Shown here piece after piece: positions 1-8,595 of a DNA stretch of 64,000 nt; the stretch's first letter is position 1, and each line of letters opens with the position of its first letter. The notes beneath the pieces were generated by a model that worked only from the letters and a program-made list of their open reading frames with translations, was not told the origin of the DNA and made no database searches. The position numbers and the translations under genes were made by a program. Origin of the DNA: Lysinibacillus_B sp042920265. Lineage in GTDB: Bacteria; Bacillota; Bacilli; Bacillales_A; Planococcaceae. The stretch spans positions 1-64,000 of the forward strand of contig NZ_JBDQZI010000001.1 in assembly GCF_042920265.1 (NCBI RefSeq), read 5' to 3'.

Positions 1-76
1 CATATCTATCACCTCTAGTAGTAAGTGCTAATTTTATTTTCAAGAATATCTTTTAATTTTATTTTATAAAGAAAAA

Positions 77-150
77 AGACTGTAGACAAACTCGAAATTT
101 TCGAGTTTGTCTACAGTCTGAAAGGAGGAAGTTTTTAGACTTCCTCCTTT
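77..150. terminator. tandem bidirectional hairpins
   Basis: There are two adjacent hairpins. The first (77-97 with 99-119) is a perfect 21-bp stem. The second (121-132 with 139-150) is a perfect 12-bp stem followed by a T-run on the + strand. On the - strand the first hairpin runs into a T-rich tract (70-76), so it would terminate the radical SAM gene, whose stop codon lies at 153-155. The pair therefore looks like a two-way transcription barrier. Confidence 0.8.
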
Positions 151-152
151 TT

Positions 153-1886
153 TTATAGTACGATATCAGCCATATAAGGTGATTGACCTTGACGGAAATA
201 TGTGAATAGATAGCCGTCTTGCTTTACGACGTGTCCTTTTTCTAAGTCTCTATAGGAAATGCTAGAAGGGACGATGAGTGAATGTTTAAATAAATCTTTT
301 TCACTGACATTCATAGCTGCAAATTCCTTGCCGGCTATATGGGGGGTGTTTCGAATAGCTGTATAAATCTCTTTTAGTGCATCTTCTGCTACACGCTCCC
401 ACCAAGTTTTCCGCGGTATAAACGATTGTGGTGTGAAGTAATCAATTAACATCAACGTTTTAACGATTCCTAAATCAACATGTGGTAATGTTTGCAAAAA
501 TTCTAACAGACGCATAAATAAGTCTTCTAGCTGATGTCCGATACGACTCCAGCCACGTTCTTCCCAATATGTCCCGAAGCTTTGGAAGAAATCGAACGGT
601 GTTTCAAATACATCTGTGACTAAATATTCGATCGTTTTGTCCATTCGGTGTGCATTCCAATATTTCTCTAAAACGTCTTCCGCATGTTTGATACGTACAA
701 TGTCAGTAAACGTGAGTACATTATTGGAGAAAATTTCATAAGGGGCTACATCCACATATGTGTAGCCGTATTTTGGTGCTTCTAGACGAAGACCTGTCCC
801 TCGTAATAGTTTTAAGAAGCCGAGCTGTAATTCTTCAGGGCGCATCGCAAATACATCATTAAATGTTTTACGGAACGAATTGTAATCCTCTTCTGGGAGT
901 CCCGCAATTAAGTCTAAATGCTGGTCGATTTTCCCGCCTTCTTTGACCATCGTGACAGTCCGTTTCAATTTTTCGAAGTTTTGACGCCGTTTTACAAGAT
1001 CATTTGTTAAATCGTTTGTTGATTGTACGCCAATTTCAAAGCGGAATAACCCAGCAGGTGCGTGATCATTTAAGAACTGAATCACTTCAGGGCGCATAAT
1101 ATCTGCTGTGATCTCAAATTGGAACACGACGCCTGGCTTATGCTCATCGATTAAAAACTGGAACATTTCCATCGCATAGCTACGGCTAATATTAAACGTA
1201 CGATCAACAAATTTAATCGTCTTAGCTCCGTTATTCATTAAAAAGCGGATATCTTCTTTAATTTTTTCGCGGTTAAAATAACGGACGCCTACTTCAATAC
1301 TAGACAAGCAGAATTGACATTGGAATGGACAGCCGCGAGATGTTTCAATATATTGAATACGCTTTCCAAGGTAGGGGAGATCTTCCTCGAAGCGGAATGG
1401 TGACGCGAGTTCGCGTAAGTCAATTTTAGGTGGTTGGGCATGGATTTTTATTTTCCCGCCTTCTAAATAACAAATGCCATGTACGCTCTCTAATACTAAG
1501 TCACCTTTTAAATAATGCATTAATTCTTTAAAAGAAATTTCGCCTTCTCCCATAATAATAAAGTCGATTTCCGGGACTTTTCGAAGCCAATCATGAACGT
1601 CGTAAGATACTTCTGGCCCACCGAGTATGACTTTAGTCTCTGGTAAGACTGTTTTTAACATACGCACAACCTTAATAGTTTCCTCTATATTCCATATATA
1701 GCAACTGAAACCTATAACGTCTGGCTTTTTCTGAAATAGGTCAGAAACAATATTGAAAGCAGGGTCTTTAATCGTATATTCTGCTAATTCTGGGTCAAAT
1801 TCAGGGCGAGCATTTGCTTTTAAATAACGAATAGCCAAATTTGTGTGAATATATTTGGCATTAAGTGTTGCTAAAATAATTTTCAT
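153..1886 (-). CDS. B12-binding domain radical SAM protein (DUF4080 type)
   Basis: This is a predicted cobalamin-dependent radical SAM enzyme; its substrate is not evident. The 577-aa protein starts with a Rossmann-like B12-binding domain (about residues 1-140, including VILGGPEVSYD). A radical SAM barrel follows, with the cluster motif C-x3-C-x2-C in RGCPFQCQFC near residue 190. The C-terminal ~170 residues match the DUF4080 region usually attached to this subfamily. I chose the ATG at 1886 because AAGGAG (1896-1901 on the complement) sits 9 nt upstream; the longer GTG start at 1904 would overlap this ribosome binding site. The gene is monocistronic and ends in the tandem hairpins at 77-150. 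It is common in Bacillales and uncharacterised as far as I know. Confidence 0.85.
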   Translation of the reverse strand: MKIILATLNAKYIHTNLAIRYLKANARPEFDPELAEYTIKDPAFNIVSDLFQKKPDVIGFSCYIWNIEETIKVVRMLKTVLPETKVILGGPEVSYDVHDWLRKVPEIDFIIMGEGEISFKELMHYLKGDLVLESVHGICYLEGGKIKIHAQPPKIDLRELASPFRFEEDLPYLGKRIQYIETSRGCPFQCQFCLSSIEVGVRYFNREKIKEDIRFLMNNGAKTIKFVDRTFNISRSYAMEMFQFLIDEHKPGVVFQFEITADIMRPEVIQFLNDHAPAGLFRFEIGVQSTNDLTNDLVKRRQNFEKLKRTVTMVKEGGKIDQHLDLIAGLPEEDYNSFRKTFNDVFAMRPEELQLGFLKLLRGTGLRLEAPKYGYTYVDVAPYEIFSNNVLTFTDIVRIKHAEDVLEKYWNAHRMDKTIEYLVTDVFETPFDFFQSFGTYWEERGWSRIGHQLEDLFMRLLEFLQTLPHVDLGIVKTLMLIDYFTPQSFIPRKTWWERVAEDALKEIYTAIRNTPHIAGKEFAAMNVSEKDLFKHSLIVPSSISYRDLEKGHVVKQDGYLFTYFRQGQSPYMADIVL

Positions 1887-2095
1887 AGTTATATTCTCCT
1901 TCACAAACTATATTGTAACAGTGTAGTGCAATAGGAACAATATGAGAAAAAATTCCTATTTTATTCTCAATTTAATTGTGAAATAATTTAATTAAATATA
2001 ACTATAATTTAGAAAATTTAGAAATAAAACGTATAAAAAGTTAAATTTTATCATAAATTAGGGTATCTGATACTGGAAAAAAAGGGGGGGGAGCA

Positions 2096-3505
2096 ATGGA
2101 AATAGCCTCTATTATGAATTTTCATCACAATGCAAAACCGACAAATGAGTCTACTGTTTTTATAGCTAACTCATTTGATATTATTTTTGCAAATCAAGGG
2201 GCAAAAGCGTTACTTGAAATAAGAGATGGTAAAGATGAAAATTTTTTTCCGATTGATGCAGGGTCGATTCCAAGATGGCAGCAATTTATAGAACAAGTTC
2301 GTAGTCAATCGAATGCCACTTGTGAAATCCAATTACAAACATCTATGCAGCCATTTGTAAGAGTGCATGGTTGTTATGATGAGCTTCAAGATGTTGTCAT
2401 TGCTACATTGCAACCTACATTAATACAAGCAACCGACGCAGTTATGTCGATGATGTCTGTATTTAATTATATGGATTTAGGAATCATGACATTTACTGCA
2501 GATGGCTTTGTACTGGATGTAAATCATAAAGCATTGCAATGTATTGGGTGCAGTAAAAACGAAGTGTTAACAAAACATCATAAACAGTTATTAAAGTATT
2601 TCACATATGATAGAGAGTCAGCCTCTCATTTTTATAGTCGTCTCGAGAGAAAAGAGCAAGCGTCACTACTCGTAAAAAAAACTGAATGCAGTGAGCCGCT
2701 TTATTATGAACTAAAAGTATTTTACAATGAAAACAGTCGTTTGTTTATTGTTTCTATTGTTGATCATACGGAATATGTAAAGTTACAAAATGAATTAAAA
2801 GAACAAAATTATTTAAAAGAGCTTGGACAAATGAGCGCTTCAATTGCTCACGAGATTCGAAATCCACTAACGGCTTTAAAAGGTTTTGTCGAGCTATTGA
2901 AAAGTGAGGCATTACAAGAACAAGAACATTATTTCGACATTATGGAATCTGAGTTTAAACGATTAGATACGATTTTATCAGATTTATTGTTTTTAGCGAA
3001 CCCCCGAAAAATCGAATTACAAAAAGTTGATTTAGTTGAAATCTCGAAGGAAGTCATTGACTTTATGCAATTTGAAGCACTAATGAATGAAGTAATAATT
3101 CAACTAGAATATGACGAACAATTACAGCATGTTGTGCTGGGAAGCAGTGTACGTTTTAAACAAGTATTGATTAATTTATTAAAAAATGCGGTTCAGGCAA
3201 TGGAGGATAGCGGTAATGTAACGATTCAATTACATGTAACGACACAAGAGGTACAAGTTTATGTACAAGACGAAGGAATTGGCATGGATGAGGAAACGTG
3301 TAAAAACTTATTTAGTCCTTTTTTTACAACGAAAGATTATGGGACTGGTCTAGGATTACCGCTTGTGAAAAAAGTAGTGAGTGATTTTAGTGGCACAATT
3401 GAAGTAAAAAGTACACCTAATATAGGAACAACTTTTATTTTAACTTTCCCAAATGCATTAACGACACAGGCAATTAAGCAACCACTTGATTTTCTACTCG
3501 GTTAA
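2096..3505 (+). CDS. cytoplasmic PAS-domain sensor histidine kinase
   Basis: This 469-aa histidine kinase has no membrane segments, so it should sense a cytoplasmic cue. A divergent N-terminal PAS-like part (about 15-110) and a PAS domain (about 120-230) precede a HisKA domain with the H-box around His252 (AHEIRNPLTALKGF). The HATPase domain shows the N-box (NLLKNAVQAM, Asn364), the G1 box (DEGIGMD, about 392) and FSPFFTTKDYGTGLGLPL (about 406-422). The arrangement resembles the sporulation kinases (KinA/KinC/KinE type) that feed Spo0F. No response regulator gene is adjacent, which fits an orphan kinase of the phosphorelay. The ATG is preceded by a very G-rich RBS (2084-2092). Assignment to a particular Kin protein is not possible from sequence alone. 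Confidence 0.85.
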   Translation: MEIASIMNFHHNAKPTNESTVFIANSFDIIFANQGAKALLEIRDGKDENFFPIDAGSIPRWQQFIEQVRSQSNATCEIQLQTSMQPFVRVHGCYDELQDVVIATLQPTLIQATDAVMSMMSVFNYMDLGIMTFTADGFVLDVNHKALQCIGCSKNEVLTKHHKQLLKYFTYDRESASHFYSRLERKEQASLLVKKTECSEPLYYELKVFYNENSRLFIVSIVDHTEYVKLQNELKEQNYLKELGQMSASIAHEIRNPLTALKGFVELLKSEALQEQEHYFDIMESEFKRLDTILSDLLFLANPRKIELQKVDLVEISKEVIDFMQFEALMNEVIIQLEYDEQLQHVVLGSSVRFKQVLINLLKNAVQAMEDSGNVTIQLHVTTQEVQVYVQDEGIGMDEETCKNLFSPFFTTKDYGTGLGLPLVKKVVSDFSGTIEVKSTPNIGTTFILTFPNALTTQAIKQPLDFLLG

Positions 3506-3513
3506 ATTTCGTT

Positions 3514-3555
3514 TTGACAAAACTTTTTTCTAATCGTTATAATAGCAGTTATAAC
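3514..3555 (+). promoter_or_regulatory. sigma-A promoter with overlapping MarR operator
   Basis: TTGACA (3514-3519), an 18-nt spacer and TATAAT (3538-3543) form a near-consensus promoter. An inverted repeat, GTTATAA (3536-3542) and TTATAAC (3549-3555) with a 6-nt spacer, covers the -10 element. This is the expected placement for autorepression by the MarR protein encoded immediately downstream. Confidence 0.75.
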
Positions 3556-3572
3556 AAAAAGTAGGGGATGAT

Positions 3573-4025
3573 TTGTCAGTGGCAACAGAGGAGATCAAAC
3601 AATCACTCAAACTTTTTATTGTACTATCCCGTGCACAAAAAGCGATTAGTGAATCGACCCATCAATTTTTTCAGCAACAAGGTTTAAATCCGACTGAATT
3701 CGCTGTATTGGAGCTATTATTTCATAAAGGGAGGCAGCCTTTACAGCAAATAGGGAATAAAATATTACTTGCGAGCGGTTCTATCACATATGTTGTGGAC
3801 AAGCTGGAGAAGCGTGGTTATTTAAAGCGCGTGTCTTGTCCTAACGATCGCCGTGTTACATATGCGGAAATCTCAGAGGTAGGATGTACATTTATGCAAG
3901 AAATTTTCCCAAAACATGAACAGCAATTGCATGAGCTAATGAGTGTATTGACGTCTGAAGAAAAAGACACTGCAATTGAATTGTTGAAGAAGTTAGGATT
4001 GTCCATTAAAGATTTGTCCTATTAA
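3573..4025 (+). CDS. MarR family transcriptional regulator (MhqR-like)
   Basis: This 150-aa winged-helix repressor has the MarR core: recognition helix ASGSITYVVDKLEKRGYL (about 71-88) and wing motif CPNDRRVTYAEIS (about 92-104). The sequence resembles the Bacillus MhqR (YkvE) group that controls quinone and thiol-stress detoxification, but the operator seen here differs from the MhqR sites I recall, so I do not assign the symbol. It has one cysteine in the wing (Cys92) and one near residue 108, which could allow redox sensing (inference). Translation starts at TTG 3573 after AGGGGATGA, or at GTG 3579; both fit. No obvious target operon is adjacent, so the gene is probably autoregulated from the promoter/operator at 3514-3555. 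Confidence 0.85.
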   Translation: MSVATEEIKQSLKLFIVLSRAQKAISESTHQFFQQQGLNPTEFAVLELLFHKGRQPLQQIGNKILLASGSITYVVDKLEKRGYLKRVSCPNDRRVTYAEISEVGCTFMQEIFPKHEQQLHELMSVLTSEEKDTAIELLKKLGLSIKDLSY

Positions 4026-4058
4026 AAAGAGTTTGCGCCAAAAGCGCAAACTCTTTTT
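4024..4058. terminator. bidirectional terminator
   Basis: A 14-bp stem (around AAGAGTTTGCGC / GCGCAAACTCTT) with a 4-nt loop is flanked by A-run and T-run. It serves the convergent MarR gene (+) and the lipoprotein gene (-). Confidence 0.9.
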
Positions 4059-4069
4059 CAACTACAATA

Positions 4070-4744
4070 TTATTCGATTGTAAAGCCCATTTGTAAAAAG
4101 GCATCTGTCATTTCAGCTGTAGTTGTATCAAATACGGTTAACCGTACAATTTTTGTTCCTTTTTCGAAAACGACTGTCACCACTTGATCTTTATCCTCTG
4201 TGTAAGTGACAACATAGCCATTTGCATTTGTGATATCTTTATGTGTTGTTAAAAGTGAGTCAAGTGCATACGGTTCATACTTACCTTCTGGTGCAGTAAT
4301 CTTAACCGTATTTTCTGTTTGTAGTGCTGCTTCTTCATAAGTAGTTTCATCTTTTGCAAATAGTTCGATGCGCATTGAGTGTTCGTTATTGGCGTCATAC
4401 ATTACCATATCGCGACCAGGCTCTTCTGCTTCAAGAGAAAACCCTTTCGCTAATGAAATAGTATAATCCTGCTGAGGACTTACTGTCGTCACCGTTTCCG
4501 CTTTTTTTGGTTGCCCATTTTCTACATACTCAATTGTATTTGTACTTTCATTTGTCTCTTCTGTCCCTGTATCAGCTGTTGTGTCTTCCCCTTCAGCGGC
4601 ACCATTTTGTGTATTGTTTGTCTCGTTAACAGTGCCTGCTGTTTCTTCTTCCTCTGTAGGAGTGGGCGTTTCAGTGGAGTTACAAGCTGCAAGTAAGAGC
4701 ATTGCGGAAAATGCTGATGTTATAAGGAATGCATGTTTTTTCAT
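4070..4744 (-). CDS. hypothetical lipoprotein
   Basis: This 224-aa secreted lipoprotein has a lysine-containing n-region, a hydrophobic stretch and the lipobox LLAAC (Cys21), so it should be anchored on the outer face of the membrane. A low-complexity, Thr/Glu/Asn-rich acidic linker follows (about 22-75). The remaining ~140 residues form a folded domain, probably beta-rich (repeated short hydrophobic strands such as YVVTYTEDKDQVVTVVFEKG). I do not recognise the domain. The gene is monocistronic with its own terminator at 4024-4058. AGGAGG lies just upstream of the ATG on the complement. Confidence 0.75.
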   Translation of the reverse strand: MKKHAFLITSAFSAMLLLAACNSTETPTPTEEEETAGTVNETNNTQNGAAEGEDTTADTGTEETNESTNTIEYVENGQPKKAETVTTVSPQQDYTISLAKGFSLEAEEPGRDMVMYDANNEHSMRIELFAKDETTYEEAALQTENTVKITAPEGKYEPYALDSLLTTHKDITNANGYVVTYTEDKDQVVTVVFEKGTKIVRLTVFDTTTAEMTDAFLQMGFTIE

Positions 4745-4801
4745 CTCAAATTCCTCCTTGTTAATAGTTAGACGTGATCATTAGAAATAAGTTTCATTTG
4801 A

Positions 4802-5413
4802 TTAAATAATCGGTAAAATTAAAAATAATAACAAGACAAATACAAGATGCGATACAATAACTAATGGTAAGCTCTTTTTCCATTCGTAGAGTGTACCCCA
4901 TAGTAAACCGGTAACTATAGCCGCGAGAGCACCAGGCATAAAGCCGCTGATCGCTAATGCAAGAGAAAATAACAGAGCCGTAATTAAAACTGCATAAAAA
5001 GGAGAAGTAAAGCGTTTTAACTGTTGTTGAACATAACCACGCCAAAACATTTCTTCACCAATGACTACAATAAAAATCAGCATCAAATAATGCCAAATAT
5101 TCGTTGGACCATATAGCTCTAAAAATTTTGAAATATCCTTTGTTGTCGAGCTATCAATATATGGAAGCAGTATGTGCCCGAGTTTTACAACACCATATGC
5201 AATCGTCCCATAGCCTGTACCATATAGTAAGTAATGCCATGTGGGTAGCCGATCTTCAAACTTGCCGAATATGAGCGCCACAGCGATTCCTACGAGGAGA
5301 GTAAAGGAATATAAATACCAAAAAATCACTTTTTCCTCAAATGTGTAAAGTAACATTGCATAAATGAAAACTAAAGATAGAAGGAGCACGATAGTTTCTT
5401 TATGTTTCATCAT
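4802..5413 (-). CDS. CPBP family intramembrane protease
   Basis: This 203-aa multi-pass membrane protein of the Abi/CPBP (Rce1-like) family shows the signature EExxxRG (GEEMFWRGYVQ) in a predicted membrane helix and a second conserved His (SHLVFVLLL) near the C-terminus. These are the glutamate and histidine positions of the metal-free glutamyl protease active site. Family members process prenylated or peptide substrates; the substrate here is unknown. I take ATG 5413 as start because AAGGAGGG (5424-5431) lies 10 nt upstream; the longer version would translate through the RBS. It lies downstream of ykvS but is separated from it by a terminator (5444-5487). Confidence 0.85.
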   Translation of the reverse strand: MMKHKETIVLLLSLVFIYAMLLYTFEEKVIFWYLYSFTLLVGIAVALIFGKFEDRLPTWHYLLYGTGYGTIAYGVVKLGHILLPYIDSSTTKDISKFLELYGPTNIWHYLMLIFIVVIGEEMFWRGYVQQQLKRFTSPFYAVLITALLFSLALAISGFMPGALAAIVTGLLWGTLYEWKKSLPLVIVSHLVFVLLLFLILPII

Positions 5414-5443
5414 AATTCTGTTTCCCTCCTTGATATAGTGTAA

Positions 5444-5487
5444 CAAAAAAACACTCCTATATCATCTTTTAGCGATGAAAAGGAGTG
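5444..5487 (-). terminator. terminator of ykvS
   Basis: On the - strand CACTCCT pairs with AGGAGTG, with an extended inner stem (TCATC/GATGA), followed by a run of seven T (complement of 5445-5451). It separates ykvS from the CPBP gene. Confidence 0.75.
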
Positions 5488-5494
5488 AAAACGT

Positions 5495-5683
5495 TTAAGC
5501 ATCTTTCGTATGTAAAATTTTATATCGTTTATGGTTTATTACAGTTTTCTCTTCCATTTCAAGTTCGTGGAAGTTGTCCATGATGGTTAAATCAACAATG
5601 ACAGAGTTTTCATTTACTTTTTCGACGAGTCCTTGTAGACCGTCCTTAAATTCGACAATACTTCCTACTTCAGCTACTTTCAC
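5495..5683 (-). CDS. ykvS: YkvS family small protein (DUF2187)
   Basis: This 62-aa protein matches the YkvS/DUF2187 family over its full length: the conserved N-terminus VAEVGSIVEFKDGLQG, then VEKVNENSVIVDLT, and the C-terminal EEKTVINHKRYKIL. The pattern suggests a small SH3-like beta barrel; the function is unknown. It starts at GTG 5683 with AAGGAG (5694-5699) 10 nt upstream. In B. subtilis ykvS lies in the same general chromosomal segment as many other genes of this window, which supports the orthology. Confidence 0.85.
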   Translation of the reverse strand: MKVAEVGSIVEFKDGLQGLVEKVNENSVIVDLTIMDNFHELEMEEKTVINHKRYKILHTKDA

Positions 5684-5809
5684 AGGCAGTCAGCTCCTTT
5701 ATCGACTAATACTTAACAGTTTGCACGAATTTAACAAAAAGGTAAAGAGTTTTTCGAATAATTAATCATTTAAAAAGGGATTTTTTATTAAAGAAGGTGG
5801 TTTAAAATA

Positions 5810-5998
5810 ATGGAAAAATATAAACAAATACTCGATCAATTAAGAAATGGAGAACTACGAAGTGTGGAAATTTCAAAATCGGATTATTTAAGCTTTCGTG
5901 AAGCGCTCGTAAACGATCCACAATTTAAACATTTTCGTGGTGAAGCAAAACAGGGGGGGAACATAATTTTCACATTTTTACAGGCTCCTAGAACATGA
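5810..5998 (+). CDS. small hypothetical protein, 62 aa
   Basis: This short soluble protein has an N-terminal helix (EKYKQILDQLRNGELRSVEI) and an alpha/beta C-terminal part ending in a hydrophobic strand (GGNIIFTFLQA). ATG 5810 follows a G-rich RBS (GAAGGTGG). I do not recognise the family. Codon use and RBS are normal and there is no overlap with a gene on the other strand, so I consider it real. Confidence 0.6.
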   Translation: MEKYKQILDQLRNGELRSVEISKSDYLSFREALVNDPQFKHFRGEAKQGGNIIFTFLQAPRT

Positions 5999-6068
5999 AA
6001 CAATTACCATTTTATGTTATATATGATATAATTGGGGCGTGTGATTACTTTAAGCTTGGGGGGAAACT

Positions 6069-6260
6069 ATGGAAAAGGGCATTTTAGAGCAATTGGAGCA
6101 GATGCGGGCGCTTATGATTCAATCGGGTATGAAACATGGCTTTGGAAATGCTAAAACCATTCAACTAAGTAAGAGGTTAGATGAACTACTTAATGAATAT
6201 GATATGCTAAATAGCAGTAAAAAAGAAGTGGAAATAGAAGAAACAAATTTTTTTCAATAA
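6069..6260 (+). CDS. Spo0E-like aspartyl-phosphate phosphatase
   Basis: This 63-aa protein has the two-helix layout of the Spo0E family. Helix 1 (EQLEQMRALMIQSGMKHGF) and helix 2 carry the signature S-x-x-LD (LSKRLDELLNEY, about 35-46). Proteins of this type dephosphorylate Spo0A-P and restrain sporulation. The canonical motif is SQxLD; here it is SKRLD. ATG 6069 follows GGGGGG. A TATAAT-like element (about 6023-6028) lies upstream, suggesting its own promoter. A terminator follows at 6341-6372. Confidence 0.75.
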   Translation: MEKGILEQLEQMRALMIQSGMKHGFGNAKTIQLSKRLDELLNEYDMLNSSKKEVEIEETNFFQ

Positions 6261-6603
6261 TCCAGAAAAAATAGTGTTTACTTATGAAGAATAGTGGGAA
6301 TAATACATTTGAACACAGCAACATTCTCATTTCCCCCTTAAGAGCAGATGCTATTGCATTTGCTCTCTTTTTAGGTAAAGCCGATGTTTTATAAGAACAT
6401 GATTAGACAAAGGTGATGAGGTTAAATTTGAATGAAGCTATAGATGTCTTTATTTGAAGAGCGTTCTTTTCCATGAAGTGTCTTCATCACCATACGGATG
6501 CGTTAAACTATGAACTCAGCTAAAAATAGCGTGAGTTTTTTCATTTTTCGCATTTTTTATGTTGTGACATTTGATAAACTAAAGAAAAGGAAGGGGATAT
6601 GGG
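6261..6603. other. intergenic region between the Spo0E-like gene and ykwC
   Basis: Apart from the terminator at 6341-6372 I find no convincing gene. The part around 6410-6540 is unstructured AT-rich DNA, and 6585-6603 holds the ykwC ribosome binding site (AAAGGAAGGGG). Confidence 0.5.
6341..6372 (+). terminator. rho-independent terminator
   Basis: AGAGCAGATGC (6341-6351) pairs with GCATTTGCTCT (6356-6366) through a 4-nt loop with one G-T wobble, followed by CTTTTT. It probably ends the small-gene transcript carrying the Spo0E-like gene. Confidence 0.75.
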
Positions 6604-7470
6604 ATGAAAAAGAAAATTGCTTTTATTGGTACAGGGGTTATGGGGGCAAGTATTGTGAAACATTTATTACATGCTGATCATGAATTAACGGTTTACAATC
6701 GAACAAAGAGCAAAACGGACGCGCTTGTAGCACTCGGTGCGAAGTGGGCTGCAACACCTGCTGAGGCAAGTAAGAATCAAGATATTATTTTTACCATGGT
6801 GGGCTATCCGCAAGATGTAGAAGAAGTATATTCAGGGGAATATGGTGTTTTCCAAACAGCGGCAGCGGGTACGATTGTCGTGGATATGACAACGTCTGAG
6901 CCAAGTTTGGCTAAAAAATTGTTTGAAATAGCACAAGAAAAAGGGATACATAGTATTGATGCTCCTGTTACTGGCGGTGATATTGGCGCGCAGAATGGTA
7001 CATTGTCTGTTATGGTTGGCGGAGAAAGAGACGTATTTGAAAAATTACAGCCGATTTTAGAGCCCTTTGCAACGAATATTGTGTATCATGGCGAAGCGGG
7101 TGCTGGTCAGCATGCTAAAATGTGTAATCAAATTGTCATTGCTTCGGGTATGATTGGGGTTTGTGAATCGATGGCTTACGGCTTAAAAGCAGGACTTTCT
7201 ATGGAAGACGTTTTAAAGTCCATTACACCAGGTGCTGCGGGTTCCTGGGCATTATCGAATTTAGCACCACGCGTGTTAAAAGGCGATTTGGAACCAGGCT
7301 TTTATATTAAACATATTATCAAAGATATTAAAATTGCGATTGATGAAGCAGAACGTATGAATTTACAGCTCCCAGGGCTCGCATTGGCAAAAGCGCTATA
7401 TGAAGAACTAATGGAGCGCGGATATGGTGAAAAAGGAACACAAGCATTAATTCAATATTATGTAGAATAA
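6604..7470 (+). CDS. ykwC: beta-hydroxyacid dehydrogenase YkwC
   Basis: This 288-aa NAD(P)-dependent oxidoreductase belongs to the 3-hydroxyisobutyrate dehydrogenase family. The N-terminal Rossmann fold has GxGxMG (FIGTGVMGASI). The substrate-binding motif DAPVTGGDIGAQNGTL comes next, then the catalytic lysine motif GAGQHAKMCNQ (about residue 170) and an all-helical C-terminal dimerisation domain. The substrate is not defined; family members oxidise 3-hydroxyisobutyrate, tartronate semialdehyde or related short acids. The best match by memory is B. subtilis YkwC, consistent with its place near ykvS and cheV. ATG 6604 follows AAGGGGATATGGG. Confidence 0.88.
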   Translation: MKKKIAFIGTGVMGASIVKHLLHADHELTVYNRTKSKTDALVALGAKWAATPAEASKNQDIIFTMVGYPQDVEEVYSGEYGVFQTAAAGTIVVDMTTSEPSLAKKLFEIAQEKGIHSIDAPVTGGDIGAQNGTLSVMVGGERDVFEKLQPILEPFATNIVYHGEAGAGQHAKMCNQIVIASGMIGVCESMAYGLKAGLSMEDVLKSITPGAAGSWALSNLAPRVLKGDLEPGFYIKHIIKDIKIAIDEAERMNLQLPGLALAKALYEELMERGYGEKGTQALIQYYVE

Positions 7471-7616
7471 GAGTAAATTAACCGCAAAAAACTGTTGTAA
7501 ACTATATACTTTTTTTCGTTACTTTCATCGTTTGAGGTGGAAAACGGTTATAGGAGAATGGGCTTGCCTATGATACAATTAATGTATAGGGAAGTTTTGA
7601 AAGGAGCCGGTATGCT

Positions 7617-8525
7617 GTGGAAACAGAAAAAAAAGGTATCTTATTAGAGAGTGGTACAAACGAACTTGAAATCGTCGAATTTGAAGTAGGAAGTAATAAA
7701 TTTGGTATTAACGTTATTAAAGTAAAAGAAATTATTCAACCAATGAACGTTACATTCATTCCACATGCACATCCACATGTTGAAGGGATTATCCAGCTGC
7801 GCGGAGAAGTATTACCAGTAGTAGATATGTTAAAAGTATTAGGAATAGCTAATGCACAACGTAATCCGCAACAAAAATATATTGTAGCTGAATTTAATAA
7901 GCAACGTGTCGTATTCCATGTCGATAATGTAACGCAAATTCATCGCATTTCATGGGATCAAATTGAAAAACCATCTGATATGTATCAAGGCGGCTCATCA
8001 CAAGTAATTGGTGTGATTAAATACAAAGATGAGATGATTTTATTGCTTGATTTTGAGCGTATTATGGTAGATATCAACCCTGCTTCAAGTATTAGTGTAG
8101 AAGCGGTTAAAAAATTAGGAAAACGCGAACGTTCAGAAAAGAAAATCGTGATTGCAGAAGATTCGCCACTACTTCGTAAACTGCTATTTGATACGATGCA
8201 AGAGGCAGGCTATGTCAATTTAGATTTCTTTGAAAATGGTCGCGATGCGTATGATTATTTAGAAACATTAGCAAAAGCGGATAAAAATATTGAAAATCAA
8301 GTGCAGATTGTCATAACAGATATTGAAATGCCACAAATGGATGGACATCATTTAACAAAGAAAATCAAAAGCCATCCAGATTTAAAAAAATTGCCAGTCA
8401 TTATTTTCTCAAGCCTAATTACCGAAGATCTTCGTCATAAAGGCGAAGAAGTGGGGGCAGAAGACCAAATTTCAAAACCAGAAATTGCAGAGCTTATATT
8501 ACGTATGGATCAGTTAATCTTATAA
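7617..8525 (+). CDS. cheV: chemotaxis coupling protein CheV
   Basis: This 302-aa two-domain chemotaxis adaptor couples receptors to CheA and takes part in adaptation. It has a CheW-like domain (about 15-155, with IIQLRGEVLPVVDM) and a receiver domain (about 175-300). The receiver has the acidic pocket (AEDS, about 180-183), phospho-acceptor Asp235 (VITDIEMPQMDG), a conserved Ser in IIFSSL and Lys in SKPE. The phospho-acceptor position equals that of B. subtilis CheV and the length is nearly the same. It starts at GTG 7617 with AAAGGAG about 10 nt upstream; an out-of-frame ATG lies at 7612. No other chemotaxis gene is in the window. The terminator is at 8558-8595. Confidence 0.95.
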   Translation: METEKKGILLESGTNELEIVEFEVGSNKFGINVIKVKEIIQPMNVTFIPHAHPHVEGIIQLRGEVLPVVDMLKVLGIANAQRNPQQKYIVAEFNKQRVVFHVDNVTQIHRISWDQIEKPSDMYQGGSSQVIGVIKYKDEMILLLDFERIMVDINPASSISVEAVKKLGKRERSEKKIVIAEDSPLLRKLLFDTMQEAGYVNLDFFENGRDAYDYLETLAKADKNIENQVQIVITDIEMPQMDGHHLTKKIKSHPDLKKLPVIIFSSLITEDLRHKGEEVGAEDQISKPEIAELILRMDQLIL

Positions 8526-8557
8526 ACAAGCGCCTGTAAAACATTTATATATTCATG

Positions 8558-8595
8558 AAAAGTCGGGTGCTAATATAAGTATTCCGACTTTTTTT
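8558..8595 (+). terminator. cheV terminator
   Basis: AAAAGTCGG (8558-8566) pairs with CCGACTTTT (8584 onward), ending in a T-run. The T-run merges into the TTTACA repeats described for the ppx promoter region. Confidence 0.75.
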
